Below the pieces are notes generated by a model that searched no databases, was not told the DNA's origin, and was given only the letters and a program-made list of their open reading frames with translations. A DNA stretch of 64,000 bases from JAWXBM01 sp034440115 (lineage in GTDB: Bacteria; Pseudomonadota; Gammaproteobacteria; Xanthomonadales; SZUA-36): positions 37,172 through 101,171 of the forward strand of contig JAWXBM010000018.1 of the NCBI GenBank assembly GCA_034440115.1. Direction: 5' to 3'. Shown here in pieces: positions 8,712 to 17,560 of this stretch. Every line of letters begins with the position of its first letter. Position 1 is the first letter of the stretch. The translations under genes were made by a program, and so were the position numbers.

Positions 8712-9279
8712 CAAAACGCGTGCTGCGGGCAGGAAACGAGGTGGTCGTTAACCAGCCCGGCAGCCTGTAGAAAAGCATAACAGGTAGTCGCTCCCACAAA
8801 GCGAAAACCCATTTTTTCAATCGCTTACTGAGTTGTGCGGAAACATTCGAAGTGGACGGCATAGCGGCCATCCGTTGCCAGTTATTCTGCAATGGCTTGC
8901 CATCAACCAGTTCCCAGCAGATATCAGCCAGGGTCTGGCCGTTGTTCCATAAGGCCAGAATCCGCCGCGCATTGTTGATGGTGGATTCGATTTTGCCGCG
9001 GTGGCGAATGATGTCCGGATTCAGTACCAGTTGGTCTGCACGTTTGCCGTCGAAACCCGCAACCCGTTGCGGGTCGAATGACGCAAAAGCTTTTCGATAG
9101 CCCTCGCGCTTGCGCAGTACGGTCAGCCAGCTCAGGCCGGCCTGGGCGCCTTCCAGAGTGATGAGCTCAAACAATGCCGGCTCATCGAACACCGGCCGGC
9201 CCCATTCCTCATCGTGATAACGCTCCAGCAAAGGATTGGATTGTGCCCATGAGCAGATAGTCGGGTCTGCAGCGCTCAT
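8657..9279 (-). pseudogene. tag: DNA-3-methyladenine glycosylase I with a -1 frameshift
   Basis: Tag removes 3-methyladenine from alkylated DNA. From the ATG at 9279 the frame matches the family through CSWAQSNPLLERYHDEEWG (zinc ligands Cys9 and His near 22), AGLSWLTVLRKREGYR and MPSTSNVSAQLSKRLKK (about residue 153). It then turns into unrelated sequence and stops at 8644. Adding one base in the A6 run (T6 on the plus strand, 8812-8817) restores KKMGFRFVGATTCYAFLQAAGLVNDHLVSCPQH, including the conserved NDH..V.C zinc ligands, and a stop at 8657. This is either a sequencing or assembly error in a homopolymer or a real recent lesion. Start overlaps the threonine dehydratase stop (ATGA). Confidence 0.82.
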
Positions 9280-10256
9280 GCTTCAGCCTGCCATTCACTG
9301 ACTTCCAGCCAATCGGCAGGAGTGATATTGCCGCCGCTGATAATGGCAGCGACTTTCTTGCCACGAAACAGTTCGGGTTTTTGCCTGATGGCAGCCAGTA
9401 CCACAGCCGAAGAAGGCTCCACTAACAAGCGGAAATGGCGCCAGAGCAGAATCATCGCTTGACGGGTTTCATCATCGGATACGGTAATAACCTCGCTTAC
9501 CAATTCATGGATCAAGGCAAAATTACGCACACCTACCAGTGCACGCAAACCATCGGCAATGGTATCGGCGTTTACGCTGTCTACCCGATGACCCAGTTGC
9601 AGACTGTTGGCAGTATCGGCCGCGCCGCTGGGCTCGGCGCCTATAATTTTAATACCGTAATGATGGGCCACCAGTGCCGTTCCCCCTATCAGTCCGCCTC
9701 CGCCTACCGGGGAGACTATGATATCGAGATCCGCAACTTGCTGAATCAGCTCCAGGCTGGCAGTACCTTGCCCGGCAATGATATCGCTGTGATCATAAGG
9801 CGGAACGGCGATATGCCCGGCGGCTATCAATTCTTGCAAACCGGCTTCACGACTGGCCTGGTTGGGCTGGCAAAAATACACTTCTCCACCCTGGTCCCGC
9901 ACTGCCGAGACTTTAAAAGGCGAGGCGTTGCCCGGCATCACCACGTGAGCCTTGCGACCATCCAGTCGCGCAGCCAGGGCCAGTGAGGCACCGTGATTAC
10001 CGGAAGAATGTGTCGCCACATCGCCGGCAATATTTTGTTCGCGTAATCGCGCCACGGCGTTACTGGCGCCCCGCAGCTTGAAGGCGCCGCTGCCTTGCAG
10101 GTTTTCGCACTTGATATACAACTGGCAAGCCAGTTGCTCATCCAGGCCGGGATCATTCAATACCGGGGTTTGCCGGACAAAAGGCCTGATTCGGGCTGCT
10201 GCCCGTTCAACGTCCAGATATTCAGGCAAGTCAGGGTCATTTGAGTTTTTTGACAT
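9276..10256 (-). CDS. Threonine/serine dehydratase (PLP fold type II)
   Basis: A 326-residue pyridoxal-phosphate enzyme deaminating threonine or serine, or possibly hydroxyaspartate. The PLP lysine sits in GSGAFKLRGASNAV near residue 55, the Asn loop in SSGNHGASLALAA near 85, the phosphate-binding glycine loop in VSPVGGGGLIGG near 180, and the C-terminal SGGN near 310. It lacks an ACT regulatory domain, so it resembles the short catabolic enzymes rather than biosynthetic IlvA. The frame is open to 10343, but the ATG at 10256 has an AGGAT site upstream. Cotranscribed with tag. Confidence 0.85.
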   Translation of the reverse strand: MSKNSNDPDLPEYLDVERAAARIRPFVRQTPVLNDPGLDEQLACQLYIKCENLQGSGAFKLRGASNAVARLREQNIAGDVATHSSGNHGASLALAARLDGRKAHVVMPGNASPFKVSAVRDQGGEVYFCQPNQASREAGLQELIAAGHIAVPPYDHSDIIAGQGTASLELIQQVADLDIIVSPVGGGGLIGGTALVAHHYGIKIIGAEPSGAADTANSLQLGHRVDSVNADTIADGLRALVGVRNFALIHELVSEVITVSDDETRQAMILLWRHFRLLVEPSSAVVLAAIRQKPELFRGKKVAAIISGGNITPADWLEVSEWQAEA

Positions 10257-10352
10257 CTTTATCCTGCAGTCAGGCGGGCAATAGGCGAATTGCCTGCTCC
10301 TGCCTATAATGGCGCATCCGCCTATAATAAGGGGCTGCCGCATTCGCTGGCT

Positions 10353-10404
10353 AGGAGCCTGTCGGACTTTCCGCAGTAGATCATATTAAGTCCGACAGGC
10401 TCCT
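10353..10404. repeat. Perfect inverted repeat, REP-like
   Basis: AGGAGCCTGTCGGACTT (10353-10369) is followed after 18 bases by its exact reverse complement (10388-10404). A 17-bp perfect stem of this kind, between two divergent genes, looks like a dispersed palindromic element. There is no T-run, so it is not a simple terminator. Confidence 0.75.
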
Positions 10405-10442
10405 GCAGCGGATGCTCAAATTTTTCTGCCAAGGCTTACACT

Positions 10443-13094
10443 ATGAAAGAAGGTTCATCGCGCCCATTGATCAGGCGTCAAGACTACACACCATACCCGT
10501 GGAAACTCAGCCAGGTGGCGCTCAACTTCGAAATTGGTGAACACTGCACCTCTGTGACCTCGGTAATGCATTTCAAATTGATCGAGGCGGGTAAAAGTCA
10601 CGCAGAAATAGTTCTGGACGGGCAAGAACTCGAACTGGTCAGCATCAGCGTGGATGACCAGGAGCTTCAGGCCGGTGCTTATGGTTGTGACGCCAATCGT
10701 TTGGTCATAAAAGCGGCGCCGGCAGCATGCATTGTTCGAATACAGGTGCGCATACGGCCGCAACAGAACACGGCCTTTGAAGGTCTGTATGCCTCTGGCA
10801 ATTTTATCTTGACTCAGTGTGAATCCGAAGGCTTTCGCAAGATCAGCTACTTCCCCGACCGGCCGGATGTAATGACGCGCTATGAAGTCAGGATTGATGC
10901 TGATAAGGCCCGTTACCCGGTGTTGCTGTCCAACGGCAATGCCATTGATTCAGGCAGTAGCGAGGATGGCCGGCACTGGGTGTTATGGCAAGACCCATTC
11001 CACAAGCCGTCTTATCTGTTTGCCCTGGTAGCAGGTGATCTGGCTTTTATCGAGGACGAGTTTGTAACGCGTTCCGGCAGGAAAGTGACGTTGCGTGTTT
11101 ATACCGAGCACCGCAACCTCGATAAATGCGATTACGCCATGCAGTCGCTGATTCGGGCCATGCGCTGGGACGAGGAGCGCTTTGACCTTGAGTATGATCT
11201 GGATATTTACAACATCGTCGCCACCGATGATTTCAATATGGGCGCGATGGAAAACAAGTCGCTGAACATTTTCAATACCAAGTATGTGTTGGCCCGTCCG
11301 GATACGGCCACCGACATCGATTATCAGGGCATTGAATCAGTCATTGGCCACGAGTATTTCCACAATTGGACGGGCAACCGGGTGACTTGCCGGGATTGGT
11401 TCCAGCTCACCCTTAAAGAAGGCCTGACGGTATTCCGTGATCAGGAGTTTTCAGCCGACATGCAGTCGCGGGCAGTCAAACGCATTCGCGACGCGCGCGA
11501 TTTACGCAATCGACAGTTCCCGGAAGATGCGGGCTCCATGTCGCACCCCATCCGTCCCGACCAGTATTCAGAAATCAATAATTTTTACACCATGACGGTG
11601 TATCAAAAGGGTGCTGCCATCATTCGCATGTACCACACCCTGTTGGGTGAAGCGTGTTTCCAGCGCGGTATGAAGCTGTACTTCAAACGCCATGATGGCG
11701 AGGCGGTGACCTGTGATGACTTCCTCGCTGCCATGGCCGATGCCAATGCCAATACCAGCGATGTCGATCTGGAATTATTTGGCCGCTGGTACAGCCAATC
11801 AGGCACTCCCGAGCTGGATGCCAGTGGCACATATGATGAGCAGCAACAGACCTTTACTCTGCGACTGTCACAGCATACGCCGCCCACTCAGGACCAGTCA
11901 GAAAAGCTGCCTTTGCTGATTCCGGTTGCGATGGGATTGTTGAGCGCGAAGGGCGAGCAGATTCCTTTGCAGTTACAGGGTGAAGTCTCTGCGCCAGGCA
12001 CCAGCCGGGTTTTGCAACTGGATAAATTCCATATGGAGTTCGTGTTCCAGAACATTTCCGCTGAACCAATACCCGCTTTGCTACGCGATTTTTCAGCGCC
12101 GGTGAAGCTGCATTACGACTACTCGGCAGCGCAACTGGCCACTTTGATGCAGCATGACCCGAACGCATTCGTTCGCTGGCAAGCCGGCCAGGAACTGGCA
12201 GAAAAAGCCATACTGGAGAATGTTCGGCGGCTTGCAGCAGGCGAGGAAATGCTACTGGAGCAGAATCTGGCAGCGGCATTCCGTACTTTGTTGCAAGACC
12301 AGCAGACGGACCCCGCCTTGCTGGCCGAAGCCATGTATTTACCCGCTGAAGACTATCTGGGTGAGCTTATGGCGGTTGTTGATGTGGATGGTATTCACGC
12401 CGCCCGGCAATTCACCCGTAAAGCTCTGGCCATAAAGCTTGAGGAATTATTCCGGGCTGTTTACAGCCGCCTGAACAGCAGTGCCGCGTACGATAATTCG
12501 GCCTCGGCCATGGCCAATCGTAGCCTGAAAAATATATGCCTGTCATACCTCTCCGAGGTTGATGGCGGTGACCGACTGGCGCATGAGCAATTCAAAACCT
12601 GTGACAATATGACCGACTCCATGGCGGCATTGGTAGCTATGGTTTATTCAGATTCGAAATTGGCACCAGCGGTATTGCAACAGTTCGAACAGCGCTGGGT
12701 GAATGAAGCTCTGGTTATGGATAAGTGGTTTTCCCTGCAATCAACACAACCTGGCAGCGAAGCTGTGCAGCGCGTGGAGCGATTGCGGAATCATCCTGCT
12801 TTCGGTCTGGGTAATCCAAACCGGGTGCGCTCGGTGGTGGGTGCTTTCGCCATGTCCAACCCTACCGGCTTTCATGCCGCTTCTGGCGCCGGCTATCGTT
12901 GGCTGGCGGATCGTGTGATCGAGTTGAATCGACTCAACCCCCAGATCGCTTCGCGCATGGCCGGGGCGTTTAATCAGTTAAAGCGCTATGATGCCAGGCG
13001 GCAGGCTCTGATGACCGTGGAGTTGCAGCGTATCGCCGCCATACCCGAGCTGTCTGGAGATGTGGCTGAAATCGTGCTCAAAGCCTTAGGCTAG
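10443..13094 (+). CDS. pepN: Aminopeptidase N (M1 zinc metallopeptidase)
   Basis: An 883-residue cytoplasmic aminopeptidase, the full length for the E. coli PepN group. The substrate-binding GAMENKSLN is near residue 268 and the zinc site HEYFHNWTGNRVTCRDWFQLTLKEG near 302-326 (HExxH plus Glu). The Ig-like and helical C-terminal domains, ending near SGDVAEIVLKALG, are complete. An AAGG site precedes the ATG at 10443. Transcribed alone, divergent from the threonine dehydratase, with the REP-like palindrome between them. Confidence 0.95.
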   Translation: MKEGSSRPLIRRQDYTPYPWKLSQVALNFEIGEHCTSVTSVMHFKLIEAGKSHAEIVLDGQELELVSISVDDQELQAGAYGCDANRLVIKAAPAACIVRIQVRIRPQQNTAFEGLYASGNFILTQCESEGFRKISYFPDRPDVMTRYEVRIDADKARYPVLLSNGNAIDSGSSEDGRHWVLWQDPFHKPSYLFALVAGDLAFIEDEFVTRSGRKVTLRVYTEHRNLDKCDYAMQSLIRAMRWDEERFDLEYDLDIYNIVATDDFNMGAMENKSLNIFNTKYVLARPDTATDIDYQGIESVIGHEYFHNWTGNRVTCRDWFQLTLKEGLTVFRDQEFSADMQSRAVKRIRDARDLRNRQFPEDAGSMSHPIRPDQYSEINNFYTMTVYQKGAAIIRMYHTLLGEACFQRGMKLYFKRHDGEAVTCDDFLAAMADANANTSDVDLELFGRWYSQSGTPELDASGTYDEQQQTFTLRLSQHTPPTQDQSEKLPLLIPVAMGLLSAKGEQIPLQLQGEVSAPGTSRVLQLDKFHMEFVFQNISAEPIPALLRDFSAPVKLHYDYSAAQLATLMQHDPNAFVRWQAGQELAEKAILENVRRLAAGEEMLLEQNLAAAFRTLLQDQQTDPALLAEAMYLPAEDYLGELMAVVDVDGIHAARQFTRKALAIKLEELFRAVYSRLNSSAAYDNSASAMANRSLKNICLSYLSEVDGGDRLAHEQFKTCDNMTDSMAALVAMVYSDSKLAPAVLQQFEQRWVNEALVMDKWFSLQSTQPGSEAVQRVERLRNHPAFGLGNPNRVRSVVGAFAMSNPTGFHAASGAGYRWLADRVIELNRLNPQIASRMAGAFNQLKRYDARRQALMTVELQRIAAIPELSGDVAEIVLKALG

Positions 13095-13431
13095 AATGTC
13101 GCGTAAGTCAATTTGGACAGTGCATGATTATTGTGAAAATCCGGTGCAAGTGAGTTGGCAAGAGCGTGGCGAGCCTCAAAGCACACTGAGTTCAAATTGG
13201 ATGCGCCGGCATCGGCCGAAGACGGGCAAAGTGCGTTTATAAGGGTGGAAGTTTTTACTGCCGGTGAGGCCGGGGCAAAGCTGATGTTGCTGGAAACTGA
13301 GCCACCCTGAATCACCATGCTGTTGATGGCTGACGGAACTCACCAGCAACGAGCCAGCATCCAGCCAACACCAAGAATAAGCGCTGGGCATTCAGCTTGA
13401 ATTCACGGATTCATGGTAATCTGCATTCCAT
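13095..13431. other. 337-bp gap between pepN and the Tyr-rich lipoprotein gene
   Basis: No confident gene, RNA or terminator. It holds the doubtful small ORF described separately and short open frames on both strands that do not match a family I know. The last 60 bases before 13432 must contain the lipoprotein promoter, but no clear -35/-10 pair stands out. Confidence 0.5.
13096..13242 (+). CDS. Possible 48-residue small ORF after pepN
   Basis: An ATG two bases after the pepN stop opens a 48-codon frame (MSRKSIWTVHDYCENPVQVS at its start, basic end with RRHRPKTGKVRL and TAA at 13240-13242). The only ribosome site is a weak AGG inside the pepN end. I do not recognise the peptide. A second open frame on the same strand from about 13136 (ending ...KLMLLETEPP at about 13309) also looks protein-like but has no good start. 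Either could be a chance ORF or a remnant. Confidence 0.2.
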   Translation: MSRKSIWTVHDYCENPVQVSWQERGEPQSTLSSNWMRRHRPKTGKVRL

Positions 13432-14601
13432 ATGAAACACCAATCTCAACGTTCCTACCTGCTGATCCGCGCTGGTGGCTTGCTGCTGCTGTTGCTGCTG
13501 GTCCTTTCGGCCTGTAGTACTAGCAGCTCTTCACGCAGCTATCCGTCACGTACTTATGTCTATCAGCCTCAGGTCAATTCGCCCTATCACCGGCCAAATT
13601 ACATGTACTACGGCACTTATCAGCCCGGTTGGTTTATTGGTAGCCGATATCCTGGCGGCTATTACGGTGGTGGCTATGGAACGATGGCCTACTGGCCCAC
13701 TTATTCCTATTCCAATTACGCATACGCGCATTACAGCAACTACTATTACCCGTATTATGACTACTCAAATTCTTTTTACTACCGCCCAGTATACGGATAT
13801 GGCTATGGCTATAACCCGTACTCTCGCCATAGCAACTACGGCTACACACCTTATTACGGCGGCTCTCACAGCTATCAGCCGCCGGGTAATCAGCAATATC
13901 CACCGCAAAGTCGCCCCGATCCGGTAGTCATTCCGCGCGAGCAACGTGGTCGCAGGGGGCCCAGTGAAGATTACAGCGATGAGATCGCTGAAAGGCAGCG
14001 TCAATCCGAGCTTCGCCAACCTGAGCGCCGTTCAACAACCGTAGTCACTGAACCTCAGGGAATGTCACGTTCGGTCAGTGCGAGTCCGGCTCAAAATGGT
14101 GATCAGGGCATGGTGATCACCAGTCGCAGTGAACGCAAAGTCCAGCGCAGCCGTTTGGAACCTGTGGTGACACAGCCCGGTGATGGATCTGTCAGTGAGC
14201 AGAATTCCAGGCAGAAATTTTCAAACCAGACTCCAGCACAGCCAGAAAATTCCGCCATGCCTGTCACCCGCATTGACCGCACCAGGGCTTATGGAACAAC
14301 CAGGACGGACTCGGCAAATATTCGCCCAGTTGACAGTAGCAATGGGTCACCCAGGCACGACGGTTATTCTTCACCCAGGCGTATGGAGCAAGCACCTTCC
14401 CGCACAGCGCCGGCATACCAACAGCCAACTCCACGCAACGAGCCGGCATACCAACCATCGTCCTCACGCAGTGAATCTCCTGCACGCAGCGAGCCAAGCT
14501 ATCAGCAACAGATAGATTCAAGCAACGTCATACCCGAGGCTGATCGCCGCCAGCATCGTGATGTAGAGCGCGACTCTGAGCGTGACCAGCAACACGATTA
14601 A
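13432..14601 (+). CDS. Tyrosine-rich, low-complexity lipoprotein
   Basis: A 389-residue protein with a lipoprotein signal: a basic start, a leucine run, and the lipobox LSAC (Cys near residue 28). Residues about 38-165 are extremely rich in Tyr, Gly, Pro, Ser and Asn (for example YYYPYYDYSNSFYYRP near 105-120). The rest is hydrophilic, rich in Arg, Gln, Pro and Ser, with SRSE and PAYQ motifs near the end, and is likely disordered. There are no cysteines after the lipobox. I do not recognise a family. Tyr/Gly-rich surface proteins often form adhesive or cross-linkable layers, but that is inference. It stands alone between pepN and mnmG. Confidence 0.75.
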   Translation: MKHQSQRSYLLIRAGGLLLLLLLVLSACSTSSSSRSYPSRTYVYQPQVNSPYHRPNYMYYGTYQPGWFIGSRYPGGYYGGGYGTMAYWPTYSYSNYAYAHYSNYYYPYYDYSNSFYYRPVYGYGYGYNPYSRHSNYGYTPYYGGSHSYQPPGNQQYPPQSRPDPVVIPREQRGRRGPSEDYSDEIAERQRQSELRQPERRSTTVVTEPQGMSRSVSASPAQNGDQGMVITSRSERKVQRSRLEPVVTQPGDGSVSEQNSRQKFSNQTPAQPENSAMPVTRIDRTRAYGTTRTDSANIRPVDSSNGSPRHDGYSSPRRMEQAPSRTAPAYQQPTPRNEPAYQPSSSRSESPARSEPSYQQQIDSSNVIPEADRRQHRDVERDSERDQQHD

Positions 14602-14737
14602 GATCGCCGGAAGCCGTAAACGAGTCTGTTACGATCGCCCTGGCTGATTGCAGTTGGGCTGATGTTATAACCGGAAAGCTGCACCATCCGCTTGATTTTT
14701 GTACAATACTCGCCGCTTTTGACATGGTAACGCCGTC

Positions 14738-16633
14738 ATGCAGTTTGCCCACCAGTTTGCCAAGCAATTTGATGTCATTGTCATCGGTGGCGGCCACGCA
14801 GGCACCGAGGCAGCACTCGCCTCAGCGCGCAGTGGTGCGCAGACTTTGTTGCTGACCCACAGCATTGAGACGGTTGGGCAGATGAGCTGCAATCCGGCCA
14901 TTGGCGGCATAGGAAAAGGCCATCTGGTGCGGGAAATTGATGCCATGGGTGGTGTCATGGCCAAAGCAGCAGACGCTGCAGGTATACAGTTCCGTACTTT
15001 GAATGCCAGTAAAGGTCCGGCCGTTCGTGCCACCCGCGCGCAATGCGATCGCAGCCTGTATCGGGCATATATTCGCAAAACAGTTGAACACCAGCAAAAC
15101 CTGGCGATGTTTCAAGCAGCAGTGGATGACTTATTGCTCGATGGCGATCAGGTAATCGGTTGCCGAACGGCAACGGGTGTGGAGTTTCGTGCCAGGGCAG
15201 TGGTATTGACCGCCGGCACCTTCCTGGCAGGCAAAATCCATATCGGTGAGACCTCCTATGCCGGCGGCCGTGCCGGTGATCCACCGGCAACCACGCTGGC
15301 CGCGCGTTTGCGGCAATTGCCTTTCAAGGTAGGGCGTTTAAAGACCGGCACGCCTCCGCGTATTGATGGCAAGACCGTCGATTTCGAAGGCTTGCAGGAA
15401 CAGCCCGGCGATGATCCGCGACCGGTGTTTTCATTCGGTGGCAGCACGGCTGACCATCCCGAACAAGTTTGCTGCTGGATCACGCATACCTCTGAACGCA
15501 CTCACGACATCATTCGTGCTGCGTTGCATCGCTCACCCATGTACAGCGGCGAGATTGAAGGAATAGGCCCGCGTTACTGCCCTTCCATCGAAGACAAGGT
15601 GGTGCGCTTTGCCGAACGCAACAGTCACCAGATTTTTATCGAACCGGAAGGGCTGAACACCCGCGAGTTGTACCCCAATGGCATTTCCACCAGCCTGCCA
15701 TTCGATGTGCAGTTGCAGTTGGTGCATTCCATACGCGGCTTTGAGAATGCCTTTGTCACTCGTCCGGGTTATGCCATCGAGTATGACTATTTTGATCCCC
15801 GAGAGCTGCAACCCCATCTGGAAACCCAACAAGTCAAAGGCCTGTTTTTTGCGGGTCAGATCAATGGTACGACGGGTTATGAGGAAGCAGCAGCACAAGG
15901 CCTTTTGGCTGGAATCAACGCCGCACGGCTTAGTCGCGAACAAGCTCCTCTGCTGCTGAAGCGCGACCAGGCTTATATCGGTGTGATGGTGGATGACCTG
16001 GTGACGTTGGGCACCCTGGAGCCTTATCGCATGTTTACCAGTCGTGCTGAATATCGTTTGCAGTTGCGCGAAGACAATGCTGACCTGCGGCTAACTGCAA
16101 TTGGCCGCGAAGTTGGACTGGTAGGTGATGATCAATGGCAGCGCTTTCGTATCAAGCAGGAAGCCATCAGTACTGAGCAGTCACGGCTCAAAGACATTTG
16201 GCTGACACCCCAGAACGAAGCGGGGCAGCAATTACAGCAGCAATTCGATATTCAGCTCAGCAAGGAGTCGCGTGCCCTGGATTTGCTCAAGCGGCCGGAA
16301 ATGAGCTACACCAAGCTGGTCAGCCTTGAAGCAGTGGGCCCAGGTGTGGCGGATACCCAGGTTGCAGAACAGGTGGAAATTCAGGTGCGCTATGCCGGTT
16401 ATCTGGATCGCCAGGCGGAAGAAATCGCTCACCGGGCGCGGCATGAAGAAACCGGCATCAGCGCGGATTTTGACTTCACTACCGTGCGTGGTTTGTCCGC
16501 TGAAGTCATGGAAAAACTGGCGCGTGTGCGGCCAGTCAATGTGGGCCAGGCATCCCGTATTCCAGGCGTTACACCTGCAGCCATATCATTGTTATTGGTG
16601 CACTTGAAGAAATTCCGCCAGCGCGTTGCCTGA
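14738..16633 (+). CDS. mnmG: tRNA uridine-5-carboxymethylaminomethyl modification enzyme MnmG
   Basis: With MnmE, MnmG installs the carboxymethylaminomethyl group at U34 of tRNAs, using FAD and methylenetetrahydrofolate. The 631-residue product has the FAD fingerprint DVIVIGGGHAGTEAALASARSG at residues 12-33, SCNPAIGGIGKGHLVREIDAMGG near 50-72, the CxxC-free catalytic GPRYCPSIEDKVVRF near 278, and GLFFAGQINGTTGYEEAAAQGLLAGINAA near 368-396. Complete to the C-terminal helical domain (GVTPAAISLLLVHLKK). The usual downstream rsmG, parA and parB genes are absent here, so the local order differs from the oriC-linked gidAB arrangement. Confidence 0.96.
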   Translation: MQFAHQFAKQFDVIVIGGGHAGTEAALASARSGAQTLLLTHSIETVGQMSCNPAIGGIGKGHLVREIDAMGGVMAKAADAAGIQFRTLNASKGPAVRATRAQCDRSLYRAYIRKTVEHQQNLAMFQAAVDDLLLDGDQVIGCRTATGVEFRARAVVLTAGTFLAGKIHIGETSYAGGRAGDPPATTLAARLRQLPFKVGRLKTGTPPRIDGKTVDFEGLQEQPGDDPRPVFSFGGSTADHPEQVCCWITHTSERTHDIIRAALHRSPMYSGEIEGIGPRYCPSIEDKVVRFAERNSHQIFIEPEGLNTRELYPNGISTSLPFDVQLQLVHSIRGFENAFVTRPGYAIEYDYFDPRELQPHLETQQVKGLFFAGQINGTTGYEEAAAQGLLAGINAARLSREQAPLLLKRDQAYIGVMVDDLVTLGTLEPYRMFTSRAEYRLQLREDNADLRLTAIGREVGLVGDDQWQRFRIKQEAISTEQSRLKDIWLTPQNEAGQQLQQQFDIQLSKESRALDLLKRPEMSYTKLVSLEAVGPGVADTQVAEQVEIQVRYAGYLDRQAEEIAHRARHEETGISADFDFTTVRGLSAEVMEKLARVRPVNVGQASRIPGVTPAAISLLLVHLKKFRQRVA

Positions 16634-16743
16634 TATTGCTGCAATGCAGTAAATATTTGGCATTTATCACGATAACAAAACGACCCGTTCACAGTTTCTT
16701 AACGCCAAATGCTTAATATATGAAGCGTAAGTTGACTGTGCCT

Positions 16744-16832
16744 AGCGTGTCACGCCTCTACACAGGCAGTCCCCACACTTGTATGCCTTAGTGACACGCT
16801 TTTAAGCCCCGATGAATTTCGGGGCTTTTTTT
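16744..16832 (+). ncRNA. Candidate structured small RNA with intrinsic terminator
   Basis: AGCGTGTCAC (16744-16753) pairs with GTGACACGCT (16791-16800), a perfect 10-bp stem. The 37-base interior contains smaller pairings (GCCT...AGGC at 16754-16767; AGGCA with TGCCT). The rho-independent terminator at 16804-16832 follows at once. The gap from mnmG (stop 16633) to the GST gene (16939) is 305 bases and holds no ORF. It may be a free small RNA or the structured 3' end of the mnmG transcript. I found no convincing promoter at the right distance. Confidence 0.4.
16804..16832 (+). terminator. Rho-independent terminator
   Basis: AAGCCCCGA (16804-16812) pairs with TCGGGGCTT (16819-16827), loop TGAATT, then a T-run to 16832. 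Strong and well formed. It ends either mnmG or the small RNA candidate. Confidence 0.88.
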
Positions 16833-16938
16833 GTCCGCAAGAAAACTAATTGGAAGTAGTCTCAGCTTGTGAATTCACACATTTTTCGCTTCCATTTTGA
16901 GCTAATCTAATAGGCTCATACTCTTCGAGGCATCAGCA

Positions 16939-17556
16939 ATGAAAAAATACAAACTCTATGGTGATAGCCGTTCGGGGAATTGCTACAAAGCAGCTCTGAT
17001 CATGCGCTTGACGGGCCAGCCTTTTGAATGGGTCGAAACTGACCTGATGGCCCAGGCCACTCGCCGTAAGGAATTTCTGGCACTCAATCCCAATGGTAAA
17101 GTACCGTTGCTGCAGTTTCCCGACGGTCGCTGCCTGGCCGAGTCCAATGCCATGTTGCTGCACCTTTCCCGCAACAGTGAGTGGTTTGCGCAAGATGAGT
17201 GGCAGCAGGCGCTAAACTGGCAGTGGTTATTTTTTGAGCAGTACAGCCACGAGCCTTACATTGCAGTAGCGCGCTTTATCGCACTGTTCCTTAAACAGGA
17301 AACCGAACAAGCGGAAAGGTTGATTATGTTGCGAGAACGTGGCCACCAAGCCCTGGCCGTTATGGAAAGCACTCTGGGGACATTCAAATTCCTGACAGGT
17401 GATAATCCGACAGTCGCCGATATCGCTTTGTACGCTTACACCCATGTGGCCCATGAGGGCGGATTTGACTTAAGAGGGTACCCTGCCATCAGGAACTGGA
17501 TGGGAACGCTGGAGGCACAAGAAGGCTGGATGGCCATGGCCGAAGCTTGCAGTTGA
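16939..17556 (+). CDS. Glutathione S-transferase family protein
   Basis: 205 residues. The N-terminal thioredoxin-fold domain begins KLYGDSRSGNCYKAALIM, with Ser/Asn at the glutathione-activating position, continues with NPNGKVPLL (residues about 52-60, cis-Pro) and CLAESNAMLLHL (about 68-80, with the Glu-Ser pair that binds the gamma-glutamyl group). A helical C-terminal domain ends with DNPTVADIALYAYTHVAHEGGFDL, typical of the family. Substrate unknown. It converges on the DUF6065-like gene with a 4-base gap. Confidence 0.85.
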   Translation: MKKYKLYGDSRSGNCYKAALIMRLTGQPFEWVETDLMAQATRRKEFLALNPNGKVPLLQFPDGRCLAESNAMLLHLSRNSEWFAQDEWQQALNWQWLFFEQYSHEPYIAVARFIALFLKQETEQAERLIMLRERGHQALAVMESTLGTFKFLTGDNPTVADIALYAYTHVAHEGGFDLRGYPAIRNWMGTLEAQEGWMAMAEACS

Positions 17557-17560
17557 AGTA

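Noticed and set aside
9435..9986. 183-codon plus-strand frame within the threonine dehydratase gene
   Set aside because: Opposite strand of a clear PLP enzyme; composition is that of a shadow.
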